Of a DNA stretch of 64,000 nucleotides, positions 49,140 through 61,200 are shown one piece after another. Every line of letters begins with the position of its first letter. Within the stretch, counting starts at the first letter, position 1. The notes below the pieces were generated by a model. The model ran no database searches, had not been told where the DNA came from, and saw only the letters and a list, made by a program, of their open reading frames with translations. The translations under genes and the position numbers were made by a program. Source of the DNA: Saussurea involucrata (Eukaryota; Streptophyta; Magnoliopsida; Asterales; Asteraceae); the NCBI GenBank assembly GCA_033807775.1, contig CM066322.1, forward strand, positions 15,179,001 to 15,243,000, written 5' to 3'.

Positions 49140-50187
49140 GGCCATGAGTACGCGTACCCAATGAACCCACTTGCCACCTCAGCGCCACATCAATTTTTCT
49201 CTTTCCTACCCTCCTTACCCAATCCTTACCCAAAAGTGGAGTACCAGTACCCAATGAACCCAATGAACCCACTTGCCACCTCATCTTTTTTAATTCTTTT
49301 ATTTATACATTTAATTATTTAACAAAATAAAAATATTTATATACTTTTTAATAAATAAAAATAAGATAAATAATAAAAATAAAAATTCATATCATTCATT
49401 AAAAAATTAAAAATTACAAAATACAAAACACTAAAAAAATAAATATTACAAAATACAAAACACTAAAAATTATGATATTTTCTAATTTTATCTTTTCTCG
49501 CTAAAGTAGCCCTCAAAACGTCTCCCGAAAGGTGATAATGCGGGGCTATGAAAAACTCGAAGTCTTGTTGATATCGTTTTTCTCGTTCGAGTTCCAACTT
49601 TTCTCGTTCGAGTTCAAGTTTTTTCATTTTGTACTCCATTGTACCCTCAATCTGCTCGTTGAACGAGCTTATGCTCGTCAACAACTAAGTAACACTTTCG
49701 TCCGGATTCGACCCGGTCGTATTACTCGTTGATGTTTTTTTTGCCTTATTTCTCCCGATGGGTCGTTGAAGTTGCTCGACCTCGTCGACCCGAACATCTT
49801 CATCGTCATCATCGGAAGGTTTGGTACGTTTTGTACCCCGGGATGAATTTGTCGACATCGTTGGAACCGGTGACCATTTTGGACATTTTTTTAGGACATC
49901 CCAAGCTTGTTCATGGGTGAAAGCAACCGCAAAATCCCCTTGGTACCGGTGGTGTGCCATTCGTAAAATGTCGGCTTCACTCATTCCGCTTGATCTATTA
50001 TTGACCAAGTTGTTGTAGATGCCAGCAAAAAACGTAATTTTCTTGTTGAGGTCTTTGAACTTGGTGTTCAGTTGATGAAATGATCTATAATCTTGGCGAC
50101 CCATAGAATTATAGAACACCTTCGAGATTCGGTTCCAAAAACTGTCTACATTTATATAAATTCAAGTATAAGAATAATAACAAGAAT

Positions 50188-50237
<50 letters not shown>

Positions 50238-51034
50238 TATTACCACCGGTTTGTGCGTTTCCGACAACGGGGTCCTCCGAAACGTCAACCCACGCCGACA
50301 CTAACGCCACTTCCTCCTCTTTAGTCCACACCTGTCGTTTTTGCCTTGTTTCAAATTTTTTCTTTTTTCCTTTTTGCGTTGGTGTCGGGTTTGATGGTTC
50401 CCGGATTGATTGTTGTGTGGAGATCGATTGTGGTGTGTGCGGTTGTTGGGTTTCAGGAACAAAATCGTCGTCGAGATCGATTGCGGGTTGAGGAAGTTCG
50501 TAATTGGCGGGAGTAAAACCTTGTTGAATCAAACCAGGATATGTAAATTGATACGGGTGTTGCGGAAATTGTTGGAAACCAACGTTTGGGGGCGGTTGCG
50601 GAATATAACCTTGTTGAGAAAACGGTTGGAAGCCAAGCTCCGGGTCTTGTTGCGGTGTATCCGATCGGTTACGACGGGATGTAGGTGTGGTGTTTGGATT
50701 CATGATGAAATTTGAGAGAAATGGAAGAAGGTATTGAATTTGAGAGAAATGGAAGAAAGTATGTTTTGGTGTGAAAAAATAAGATGGTATAGGTTAATAT
50801 ATATAGTGTGTATAATTTGAAAAAAAATCATTGTAAAATAGCCATTTTACAACGGTATTGTTTAAAAAATATAAAAAAAATTAAATCACAACGGGTTGAT
50901 CGGGTTGGTGAACCCGCTCCCCCGTACCCGCCCTGAACCCGCTACCCCCGTACCCCGAGCCCGCTTACCCGTTCCCTACCTACTTGCCACGTCCTTCGAG
51001 CCCGATGCGGTACCCGCTACCGCTACGGATGGCC
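49140..51034 (-). mobile_element. PIF/Harbinger element carrying only ORF1
   Basis: 1,895 bp with inverted ends GGCCATGAGTACGCG/GGCCATCCGTAGCGG and a TAA duplication on both sides (49137-49139 and 51035-51037), as expected for PIF/Harbinger. The left subterminal region repeats ACCCAATGAACCCACTTGCC twice. The only gene is the Myb/SANT-like ORF1 on the minus strand; no DDE transposase is present. Confidence 0.85.
49463..50703 (-). CDS. PIF/Harbinger ORF1, Myb/SANT-like DNA-binding protein, one in-frame stop
   Basis: Exon 1 (50244-50703) and exon 2 (from 50145 down) join in frame across an intron packed with ATT repeats (donor GGTG|GTAATA, acceptor TGTAG|AC), giving TGDSFWNRI at the junction. 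The N-terminus is Gln/Pro-rich; a basic patch KGKKKK precedes the SANT/Myb-like helices from about residue 124 (WTKEEEVALVSAWVDVSEDP). An acidic/basic linker follows. A TAG at 49685-49687 ends the frame after 306 residues, but the same frame continues for 73 more codons to 49463 with a coiled-coil KLELEREK repeat, so the original protein was about 380 residues. In PIF/Harbinger and Ping-type elements ORF1 partners the transposase and helps it bind the ends and enter the nucleus. Here no transposase is present, so it would act only in trans, if at all. Confidence 0.75.
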
Positions 51035-52031
51035 TAACACAAAAAGTGCATTTCCCAAATGGTTTATTAAAATCATTTACACTAACATGATTAAACCATC
51101 AAATAAACCTCATTTTGAGCAATTAATCTTTTAAAGACAATTTATGGTTTCTAACCATCTAAATATCCAAAAGCCCTAAATATAGGTGTTTTACACATTT
51201 ATGAAGATAAACACTTCAAAAGAGTTAAACCATTCAAATAACTCAACCACATATATTTTCAAGTAAAACACATAAATATTTGGAAATTACTATTTTGGCA
51301 TGTACAAAGTTTTCGCAAAGTAACTTGAACTCACCTTGCTAGATTTAGGCTAAATCTAGAATTTCTCCAAACGTAAGCTCATTTGACGAAGTTTGCATCC
51401 TCAACCCAAAACCTCCAAAAACCTAAATTCATAACTTCCAACCATGAATATTCATATTCAACCACTTTAAAACCATTCCCCAAACATCTTATATCAAAAC
51501 TCCATTTTGACCAAAACCCCAATACTAACCTAACTTCTCCAAAATCATCCAAATCGAAATTGGAGAAACAAAACACTAGGAGATCATCAATAGAACATTT
51601 ATAACTCATATGAAAGTATAGAAGCTAGTAGGATGAACTCACCACTTAGGTTTTGATGAAAACCTAGAAAACCCCAAACATCTCTAGTGTTGTGGATGAA
51701 ACTTGCTCTTGCATCAATGAACGAAATCACTAGAATAAAGTGGATAAGAAACACATTAATCTCCAAGAAAAGCCCCAAAATCGGTTAGGGTTTGTGAGGA
51801 AGGAAGGAAAACGATTTGGGAAAGAAAGGGAAGAGATTTGAGAGACTTACCACCACCAAACACCCTTGAATATTCCTATGAACTTCAAAACTCTTTCTAG
51901 ATCCTTGAAGAGCTCTCAAAATCGGAACCATAGCAACTTGAATCGCCAAAATTGGAGTTGAAATGAGAGAGATATGAAGAAATGAAGTTTGGGGTGTGAA
52001 TTTCGTATTTGACAGCAACCAGGTACCCGTC

Positions 52032-52165
52032 CGCGACAATGACACGCGACAATGACACGGTCATAGTCGCTGGTCATAGTCGCACAAGGTGTACCGTAGG
52101 CTGTACCCTTGGCGCGACAATGACACGCAACAATGACATGGTCATAGTCGCTGGTCATAGTAGCT
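52032..52165. repeat. GCGACAATGAC word cluster, copy 2
   Basis: Alternating GCGACAATGAC and GTCATAGTCGC in direct and inverted orientation, forming two adjoining hairpin-like blocks about 210-350 bp from the 5' end of the minus-strand LTR. Confidence 0.8.
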
Positions 52166-52557
52166 CCGTGGTACCGAAACTGTTTTGGCCATAACTTCTT
52201 CGTTATAGCTCCGTTTTCGCTCCGGAAAGAACCGTTGGACTCGTATTCGAATTCCTCATCCAACAAGACCATAAAATCTAGGATTTAACGCAAAATCCTA
52301 TTTTTCATATTTTTCTTAAAAGATCGATTCCACATTGATTCGAAGTTGTACTTATCCGAAAATTACGGGTGTTACACAGGGCGTTAGCAAGGAAGCTTGA
52401 TAGTGTAGAGGCACTATGGTTTAGTTTTGTTTTGTTCTCAGTTGTGTAGGTTGTTCCACCAACCAATTTTGGATATTATGTAAGGAAATTTTGGGACGCG
52501 ATTTTGGGATGTTTTAATTTTATGAATTGCATGTTTAAAATTGTTTGGGTTGTTATA

Positions 52558-52566
52558 GTTGGTATC
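52558..52566 (+). promoter_or_regulatory. Split primer-binding site of the gag-bearing gypsy element
   Basis: GTTGGTATC immediately after the LTR. The remaining AGAGCC continues at 53460 after the inserted solo LTR and its GTATC duplication. The tRNA-Met primer could no longer pair as one block. Confidence 0.8.
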
Positions 52567-53454
52567 TGTTTGGGCAAAAAATCACGTCGCTCGACCGCGA
52601 CCAGAACAAGTAAGACGTATGATTAAGGGCTATATCTTGTATTAAGATGAGGTCTCGACAAAGACCCAGAACACCATCGTCGTCCCTCCTAAAAGGTAAG
52701 TCGAGAGTTCCTTACGATGCTCGACCATAGCGTCGCCCGTCCCGCACGACCGTCGCATAGAACCATGCGACCTCGACCAAACTAACGTTAACCATGACTG
52801 TTACGTTTGTTAAGTGTTTAATGCAGGAGTCAAAGTCATTAAGGAGCAACGGATATAACCGACGCAACCATCAACGATCGATAGCCGTAACGGACGAAGA
52901 TCATTACTCCGGCGACCGTTTCCAACCGTTAAGGCCATTAAAAAAGCATTTATGGATGAAGCTAAGGACGCGAAGACTATAAATATCAAGCTCAATCAAC
53001 ATTTCAAGACATCGAATATCCGGCGATTAACAACCGAAGCAATATTCAAGAACACCTGAAGTGAAGAACCATTATTCTAAGTATCGCTCTCGACGCACAA
53101 CAACAGCCCTCGACCAGCAGTTCACACTTTGTTTCGTACACGACAAACACCTGTTTTTACGTTCAAACACTTGTACTTTACATTTCGAAGCGTTTTCTTC
53201 ATTTGTATTGTAATCTCTGTACAATCGACACCCGTATCCAAGGACATCGCCCCTGATTGGCGACCATAGTATAGCGACGACACCCACTGTCGTCCGCAGG
53301 TTTTTTCCTCGTTTGAGGTTTTTCCTGCGTCATCAAATCCCTTGTTTCTTTATTTTTATCCTCGTCGCACGTCTCGTCGAAAGATTATTTCTTTAGTTGT
53401 TTAAGTCCACATCGACCTTAAGTTGTCCCTTTGGTGCGATTTTTGGCATTAACA
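52567..53454. mobile_element. Solo LTR inserted in a PBS
   Basis: 888 bp, TGTTTGGGC...GGCATTAACA, flanked by the exact TSD GTATC (52562-52566 and 53455-53459). A TATA-like CTATAAATA lies near 52977. CTCGACC/GTCG-type words occur on both sides of it (about 52588-52800 and 53090-53385). No interior is present. Confidence 0.85.
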
Positions 53455-53737
53455 GTATCAGAGCCATAGTTTAAGGGATTTAGGTGACCGGATGGGCCTA
53501 GACTTAAACTTTGGGGAGTAGAAATCACAACTGAGAATCAGGAATGCGTTAAGAGGACACTATTTTAGAAGTGGGACTAATACGGTACCGAGGACGGTCA
53601 TGTGAGGTAAGTTTGGAGTTACACCTGGCCAGTGTAATTGTGAACTTACATGTACATGTATGTGCTTAAATTTCCTTATTATTCCGTTGCTGTAGTACTA
53701 AATAAGTCTTTCGTTGTTGTTGTTGTTGTGTATCAGA

Positions 53738-55515
53738 ATGTCTGCAAGAACCTTGAGAAGTAGGTCGATTCCGTTAGTGGGGGAAGCGCAAACCAAGAGT
53801 ACTACGTCACAAGAGGAAACTGTGCGAGTTGAGGAGTTGATGGAGGATGGACCGGTGGAACCTCTAAGAGCGGCGGCCACTCGTGGGAGAGGTAGAGGCC
53901 GCGGGAGAGGTAGAGGAACAGTACCGAGAAAGGCCGTTACTGAAGCAGGGGCGGCAACCACCAAAGGCAAGGGAAAGAAAAAGAAAACGCTTGTTAGGCG
54001 CAAGGCAAGGAGTGTGGAGGAATCAGAAGTACAAGCAATATCTGAACAGGAAAGTTCAGTGCCTGTAAAGAAAACAAAGGCCGCACCGGCTTTCGTGACG
54101 GAGGATAAATTCACAGCAGAAATGGATAAACTACAGAAGACCTTGCAGGCAGTGTTAGACAACCAGCATAAGACTACGTCTGAGGGAAGAACCAAGAGCA
54201 GTACGGGGAAAAAGACTGAGGGGGGTAGTACACCGCGAACTGAAATAGGAAACAATTCAGTGACGACCCCGATTGTTGTTTCTGAACCGAAAGCAGTGAA
54301 AGGGTGTTCGTTTAAAACCTTCGTTTCATGCAAACCTCCAACGTTCAACGGAGAGCGCAACCCCGTTCTAGCTTTGAAGTGGGTTCGTGAAATGGAGTTA
54401 GCTTTCGATACTAGCAAGTGCGCCGAAGAGGACAAGGTACTGTTTGCAATGTCAATGATGAATTCTGAGGCCATCTATTGGTGGGACGTTGAGACCGGAG
54501 GTAGGGGATCAGAAGTGGCGAAGAGTATGTCGTGGGAATCTTTTGTTAAGAGGTTCCGAGCACAGTTTTGTCCTTTGGCAGCAGTTAAAAAGTTGGAGGA
54601 GGAGTTTCTGGGATTGGAGCAAGGGTCAATGTCAGTTCAGGAATATACGTCGAAGTTCATTGAGAAAGCCCGGTTTGCCGAGTTGTACGTACCTACTGAA
54701 GAAAGGCGGATTGAGAGGTACATTTACGGGGTGAAGAGCAGCATAAGAGAATTGGTACAGATGAAAGATCCGTCTACTTTTCAGGATGCGGTAGATACTG
54801 CGGAACTTACTGAAAAGGATAAGACCAGGCAGATGACCGAAAGAGTCGGAGATAAGCGTAAGTGGGACGGGCCGAGTCGGGACAGTAAAAGGCCGAATGC
54901 ATCCATATCCGATCTGCGGGCGGGGTACAAGTCAGTGGAGAAGCCGTGTGCAAAGTGTAACAAAATGCACCGAGGAGAATGCTGGACTGAAAAGGATGGA
55001 TGTTATAAGTGTGGGAAGATGGGGCATCTAGCTCGAGATTGTCGTAATCCGAGGATCTGCTATCAGTGCGGGTTGTCGGGCCATGTCAAGTGGGACTGCC
55101 CGCAGTTGAAGAAAGGATATGCTAGGGGAGAAGGTGGGAGTAGCGGAGGAAAGAGTAATGAGAAGAATGTGGAGCCGGCTCGCGCCAGAGCAAGGGCTTT
55201 CCACATGTCGGCTGAAGAAGCGGAGAACACGCCTGATGTGGTAACAGGTACCTTTCCTGTAGACTCGATTTTCGCTAAAGTATTGTTTGATTCGGGGGCC
55301 AACCGTTCGTTTGTGTCGCCCAAATTTATTCAAAAATTGCAAGTGAAACCCAAGAGGTTGAACGTTGGGTTTGAAGTAGAGATAGCAGATGATAGTCGAG
55401 TCTGGGTGAAGGAGGTTTATGAGAGTTGTAGCATAGACGTGGATGGTCATCTATTTCCATTACGGTTGTATCTTATGGGAATAGGGGAGTTTGATGTAGT
55501 CCTGGGGATGGACTG
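53738..55515 (+). CDS. Gypsy gag-protease, cut at the protease by an insertion
   Basis: I chose the ATG at 53738 (MSARTLRSRS); an upstream in-frame ATG at 53714 would add eight hydrophobic residues. A splice acceptor match TATCAG lies one base before this ATG. The N-terminus is Arg/Gly- and Lys-rich. The gag domain follows (about residues 190-370, with KPPTFNG near its start). Then come a CX2CX3H-type motif and two full CCHC knuckles (CYKCGKMGHLARDC, CYQCGLSGHVKWDC). The aspartic protease starts near residue 505, with the catalytic DSG in VLFDSGANRSF. The reading frame is open but ends after GVxVVLGMD-type sequence because the element at 55516 splits the next codon. The remaining pol would be right of the window. 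In intact relatives the protein makes the virus-like particle and processes the polyprotein. Confidence 0.85.
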
Positions 55516-58233
55516 TGTAACACCCTCAAATTTGGAACGAGCAACTAACTTTAAAATTCAATAAAATAACCAAAATAGATAAGTCTTTTCTACAATTCCT
55601 TCATCAAAATACCTCGGAATTAAAACATCATAATTTCTACAGTTAATAACTTAAAACGGGCGTCACTTAACACAACACAAGTTGCTAGTCCAAACAAATG
55701 CGGAATACTTCACTAAACAAGTCACCTCTCGTGCACTCTACTAGCACTCGCCACTTCACAATGTAGCTAGAGCTACCCCAACCTGAGCCTGTTGCACATG
55801 CCGACAAATAAAAAGGGTTAGGCTTACGCCTAGTGAGTTCAAACATTTTATCATGACTATATAAAATCATAAATCGGAAATTAGTAGCTTTAGTCATGAT
55901 TCAATAAATATTTCATTGGAAACATAATACGAAGCAAAACTTACGCAAACGTAAAATGTATTAAAATCCAAATACCATAAAATAAAACTCCAGCGGTTAG
56001 AACATCCAATAAGAATGTAACATAAATCCGCCCACCAGTCATGGAAAACAATCCATATGCGTGTAATATAACCTTAACAATGTGAATAGATAAAATACCC
56101 GAAATCAACACCTAAATGTGACGGGGGAGACCCGATCTCATCGAGTGTGGCAAACACATAAATTAAACCACGATTAAATAAATGTAGGTAAGCTTCTTGG
56201 ATGTGGAAAACGGATGACATCAACCATACTAGGTCTTTAGTCAATCCTTGGCATCAATCATACTAGATCTTTAGCCCATCTTAGACATCAACCATACTAG
56301 GTCTTTAGTCCATCTCAGACATCAACCATACTAGGTCTTTAGTCCGTCTTTGGCATCACCCATACTAGGTCTTTAGCCCCTCTTAGACATCAACCATACT
56401 AGGTCTTTAGTCCAAGCCCTCAAGTTCAACCATACTAGGTCTTTACCTTGGAAAACCCACCATCCAAAACAAGCTTGCTTAACTTAAAATTCATACATGA
56501 CCTCAAAAGAATAACTAATGCATTCAAATCATGTAAACTCCAAATATGATGCAATTCATGCAACTCAAACCCCAAGCCCACGTCGAGCTTATAAAAATCG
56601 GGCGAATGCCCTCGAGACTCAACCGAGTCCAAAACCGAGCCCTCTGCTCAAAAGATCTAATGATCATTTATCAATATCAATTCATGCAAATGAAATGCAT
56701 CTAACTCACATCATGCAACACACGCTCCGAGGCATGATAATCTCACAACCCCTTCATTGCCACCTTCCCAACGAAGTCAAATCATATATGCATCTATATG
56801 TACACGTATATGCTACTCTTTTATTACTTGACAATGCATATAACTCACTAAGGTTCATTAGTCCCAAAGGTACTAAGAATAAATCATCAAACGGTCTTCA
56901 CACATAAGACCCACACTTAAACCGGCACGTATTCGAATAAAATGCAATTAAGCATATAACACATCCAAGACTCCATCTCGAGTCACTAAAACCGGCAAAC
57001 ACTCAAAAGACTCATTTGAGTATAAATCAAGCCTTTAAGGCCAAAATAAATATTTGGTTAAATACGTGTCACTCACACGGTTACGTAAACCCAAATGCAT
57101 CGTTACCCAAAATCTTTATCTTTTAATTCCTAAATAGGCCATCGGTCCCAAAATAAAGGTTTACAACTCTTAAAACATTCACATGGTCGGATTGACCAAA
57201 ATCCCCAACTCACACGCTCACACTTTAAAATATGCCACATCATAGTTATCACATAATCACAAAACACTAAAAGTGTATTTCGACCAACTAACCTTCACTT
57301 ATGCAATAAATTAACAAAACCTCTTTCACTCGTGATTTATTCATCAATCACTCAAAATCCCCAAATGTGGGTGTTTTTACAAGATTTGTAAAGTTCAACA
57401 CTTTGATTAAATCAAAACCCACTAATTAACTCAACAAGTGATAATTTCATATAAAGCACACAAATACTTTAAAAGAAACATTTTGGCATGTACAAAGTTT
57501 TCACATAGCAACTTGAACTCACCTTGCTAGATTTAGGCTAAATCTAGATTTTTCTCCAACGTAAGCTCCTTTGATGAAGTTTGCATCCTCAAGCCAAAAC
57601 TCCCAAAACCTAGATTTATGAGTTTCCAACAATCAATACCAAATCTAACCATAAGGAATCATCATCCATTCATAATATACCAAAATACCCAACTTAAACC
57701 AAACCCTAGAAGTGCATAAATCTTACTAAAACGAAAGTGAGAAGGAGGGTTCCAACCCCATCCATAATCCCTTGATAAAACTGAAAGAGAAGCTTTGGTT
57801 GCGTGATTCATGGCTTCAAGAGCTCCAAAAATGATTTAGAGAGTTAGGGTTTCGGGTTGAGAGAGGAATGGATGAAATGGAAGAAGTGAGAAGTGATTTG
57901 GGGTTGAAAGGGTTTTTAATCGGATTCAGCACCCCGACCGCGACAATGACCTGGTCATTCTCGTGTGTCATTGTCGCTCCCCATGTGCATGTTCCTGTTT
58001 GATTTGCTCAGATCGTCCCTCAATGCGACATTGACACCGCGACAATGACATGGTCATTGTCGCTGGTCATTGTCGCGACCCGCGTACCAAGCCCCGGAAC
58101 TCGACTTTCTCAACGCCAGAACTCCCGATACTCTTAGAGACTTTACGCAATGTTTTTCCAAACACAAATCCCACCATTTTCAAGATGCAAAACATTTGGG
58201 TGGTATTAATTTACTGAAATTACAGGTGTTACA
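55516..58233 (-). repeat. 3' LTR of the family-B element (copy 3)
   Basis: 2,718 bp. Contains about seven ~35-bp repeats (56215-56445), the palindrome with CTAGATTTAG arms (57527-57547) overlapping a splice-donor match AGCAAG|GTGAGT (boundary near 57523), and a GCGACAATGAC cluster. Confidence 0.9.
57937..58084. repeat. GCGACAATGAC word cluster, copy 3
   Basis: At least seven GCGACAATGAC/GTCATTGTCGC words, several arranged head-to-head so that the strand can fold into long hairpins. It lies 150-300 bp from the 5' end of the minus-strand LTR. Confidence 0.85.
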
Positions 58234-61200
58234 ATCCTCCCAACCTTAAGACGATTTCGTCCTCGAAATCTATATCCTTTACAACCCAAGGGTATCCAAT
58301 TCAACACCGACTGTAATTTATCAGTTCCTAACTGGAATATAAATCCCCCCCACACAGTCTATCAAGACAAATCCTCCAACAATTGCTTATCAACAAAGCC
58401 CTTTCAAGTACACTGTGCTTGTGTCCGGGAGAACACTCCAACAACTGGAATAACTCTTAGTTAGACGACTTCGGTTGTCTCCCAACCTTGGATGTTCCAT
58501 ACATCCCGATTTGGTTTCAGACTCTAAGCCAATCCCAGGTTTGCTCACTAACGAACCCAACGGAATCATCGATTCTGATTATTCCTATCATTAGTTGCCA
58601 TCTACATCCAACGAGTTCTAATAGACTCCAAGAATCCATCCCAACATCAATCATCAAACCGACAGGTTCTGTAACCATACACGAAGGTTATTTCACCAAA
58701 ACCACTCGTCACAATTGAGCATCTTAAGGTTACTACCACCATCACCATCATTTTTTTAAAATCGGACTACAATCTCCCCGATTACACTAACGGTTTCCGA
58801 CCCCAAACCCACAAAGGTTGACACCTAGTTATACCGTTAAGTCGAATCACCACAGACTCTACACACGAGCTTCACTCGTCGATCCTTCTTACAAAACCAA
58901 GGTTATCGATACGGTGTCTACAGGGTCCCACATACGAAAGTTGACCAAGACCCCAAAATAATATTCCCAACAAGAAAGGCTACCGCACATTTATTATCTT
59001 AATTACAAAGGCCATCATCCCTTAACCGATACCATTCAGTCTACGGTATTATCACACGTGAAATACTCAAGCTTCCACCGTCGAAGTGCTACACGCATTT
59101 ACTCTTAACCGGGTTACTTACCCTTTCTAAGGTCCTAACGAGTTCAAGGTTTTCAAGTGCGTTATTCCATAAATATGCCACTCAACAAAGCCTTTCACAA
59201 AAAAAATCTCAACACAAAGATTTTCACGTCACATAAATCGTACGCATAGAAAACTACTATCAAAACGGTAGTTACGCAAAATGGACACGCTCGTCCCACA
59301 TATGAAAATCATGTTGAAAATTATTTCATTGCAGTTCAGTTTTCCCACAAAACACAAAAGCAAAATAAACAATTTCTTTAAAGTGGACGCCACGGTTCTA
59401 GTATGGATTGACTCACGACAGGCATGTAAAGTGACTGCTCGACCTTAAACGGGGTGCAACACAAGGTGTGCACGTATTTCAAAAGAGTCCAAACGACATT
59501 TGACTCCAAATTCTTTTCTAACCATAAAATCGTATGGGACTAGGTTTCCCCAACACATTTTGCGCGCGTTAGTTTATTATACAAAAACAAGGAAACAATT
59601 CCTACTTACACCTCAGTCAAAACTCAAAACGACTTGTGCAATTCCCCTATTTAAAACAAACTCATACGTTTCCATTACTTGAAAACATCGACTAAAACAT
59701 CATAAAACCTCACATTGGGGTAGCTACACATGCAAGCTTGTAACATTTCCATTAGAAATTTTCTTAAAACCAAATAACATGCATCAAATGGTTCGTGACC
59801 AGATTTCAAGAGATGAAACTCTTTAAATCAATTTCCCAAAATTCCTCATTCGGTCTTATAATGACATTTGAATAAAACGTTTTCCGGCAAAACTTGCACA
59901 CAACAATGCGTTTGCCCAAAACATACGACGAAAGAAGTGTTAATAATTTGTTGACACCAAAAAGGGTTCAAACCTATTTTCAAATCTCAAATTGCACCCA
60001 CGGTGCGCATCAATGTTCAAAACATAAGAATTCCACGCATCATAATTTTATACAAACAAGTTTTCTAAAATCTTTATCACGAAGAACTTTCCTCAAAATT
60101 CCGTACTTGGAACATAAAACGTCGAAACGTCATTGCTTAAAATGTATTTGTCAAAATATTTAAAATACACATTTCCTCCAAACCAAAAGGTTTTCAATTT
60201 TCCCAAAAAAAATATTCGGCAAATCAAAATTGACCAATGTCAACGACTCATACATTTGTGTTTTTTTTTCAAATATCACGTATTGTAAACCATCTGTGCT
60301 CCTCACACCTCTAAAGCATGCTTTGACCAAATGGTCTCTCATTCAAACAAGGAGTTAATAAAACATTTTCATGCACGTCTTGTTTAGCAAAGTCTCGAGA
60401 AAACAATGGTTACCAAGCTATGCATACCCCCTAAGTCGATATAACACATTTTACATAAAAATGATAATAAAACATTTAACTGACCAAAAGCGCAGCAAGC
60501 AAATTATTGTGAATCGTCACCAAAAATGTCCTTTCATGCATCACTTAAGCCACGTATAAATCAATCCATACACTGAACTATTTGCAATAAAATACTTACT
60601 AACACAAACACTTGAAAGAAAAGTTATGCGACACTAGAATTCCAAACTCATCTTTTCTTAGTCGCCTTATGGCATAAAATTAACTTTTCTCAACAAAACT
60701 CAAGTGGGACCAAATGCCCAACATAACTCATAAACTTTTCACATAGGCAAATAGAGTATGCACATAGTAAAATTATACTCACACGACTCAACATGCCGTA
60801 AAACAAAACTCCATGAACCTCAATGGACTCAACGACTCCAAGTCAATAAAACGGCGCTAAACATCATGCTTCCCAAAGCCAAATTGCTATAAGCAAAATC
60901 ATAAATGAGACGCCAAAATCCCAAAAATTTCCTTCTCGGGTAATACCCCATAAACAACGTTTTTTAACATCTCACATTAAACAAATTCCCAAAATAACTT
61001 TACATAAATATTATGGAAGATAGCTTTCCGCCCAAACTCTAACATATGTGGAGGAGATCCAATGTTAAAGTCACAAGCCGTAGTCATGGCCTAGCCTCTT
61101 AAACATCATAAAAATATGATTATCATTATATCCGAAACCAATGTTGTACAATAATGAAATAAAGCAAAACAAATCCCGGCGGAGTTTGCAACTCTCGCAA

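Larger units (their letters stand above)
47519..52376 (-). mobile_element. Gypsy solo LTR (family B, copy 2) with nested Harbinger element
   Basis: The ends TGTAACACCC and GTGTTACA are flanked by the exact TSD CAGGG (47514-47518 and 52377-52381), with no retrotransposon interior. Without the PIF/Harbinger insertion it is about 2.96 kb. It shares the ~35-bp repeats, the CTAGATTTAG palindrome (51339-51359) and adjoining donor site with the other family-B LTRs. It carries a GCGACAATGAC word cluster at 52032-52165. Confidence 0.85.
46239..52557 (+). repeat. 5' LTR of the gag-bearing gypsy element (interrupted)
   Basis: Begins TGTAACGACC and ends GTTGTTATA, where the usual final CA has apparently mutated to TA. 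Without the nested solo LTR it is about 1.46 kb. It has a TATA box TATATAAG (46337-46344), CCGGTAAG/CCGGAAAG words at 46750-46945 and a splice-donor match ATCAG|GTGAGT (boundary 47029/47030). Confidence 0.8.
46239..55515 (+). mobile_element. Ty3/gypsy element with gag-protease, multiply interrupted
   Basis: 5' LTR 46239-52557, split PBS, leader and gag-protease ORF to 55515, where a younger element cuts the protease. The rest of pol and the 3' LTR lie beyond the window. Three later insertions sit in it: a family-B solo LTR (47519-52376), another solo LTR at the PBS (52567-53454) and the element starting at 55516. The LTR begins precisely at the end of the hAT-like MITE (46238). Confidence 0.85.

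Noticed and set aside
53698..54474. 258-codon minus-strand open frame opposite gypsy gag
   Set aside because: Antisense to a clearly coding gag with zinc knuckles; no recognisable protein features.
60160..60559. Small open frames in the interior of the young gypsy element
   Set aside because: Short, overlapping on opposite strands, with no conserved motif; expected by chance in 3.7 kb of AT-rich DNA.
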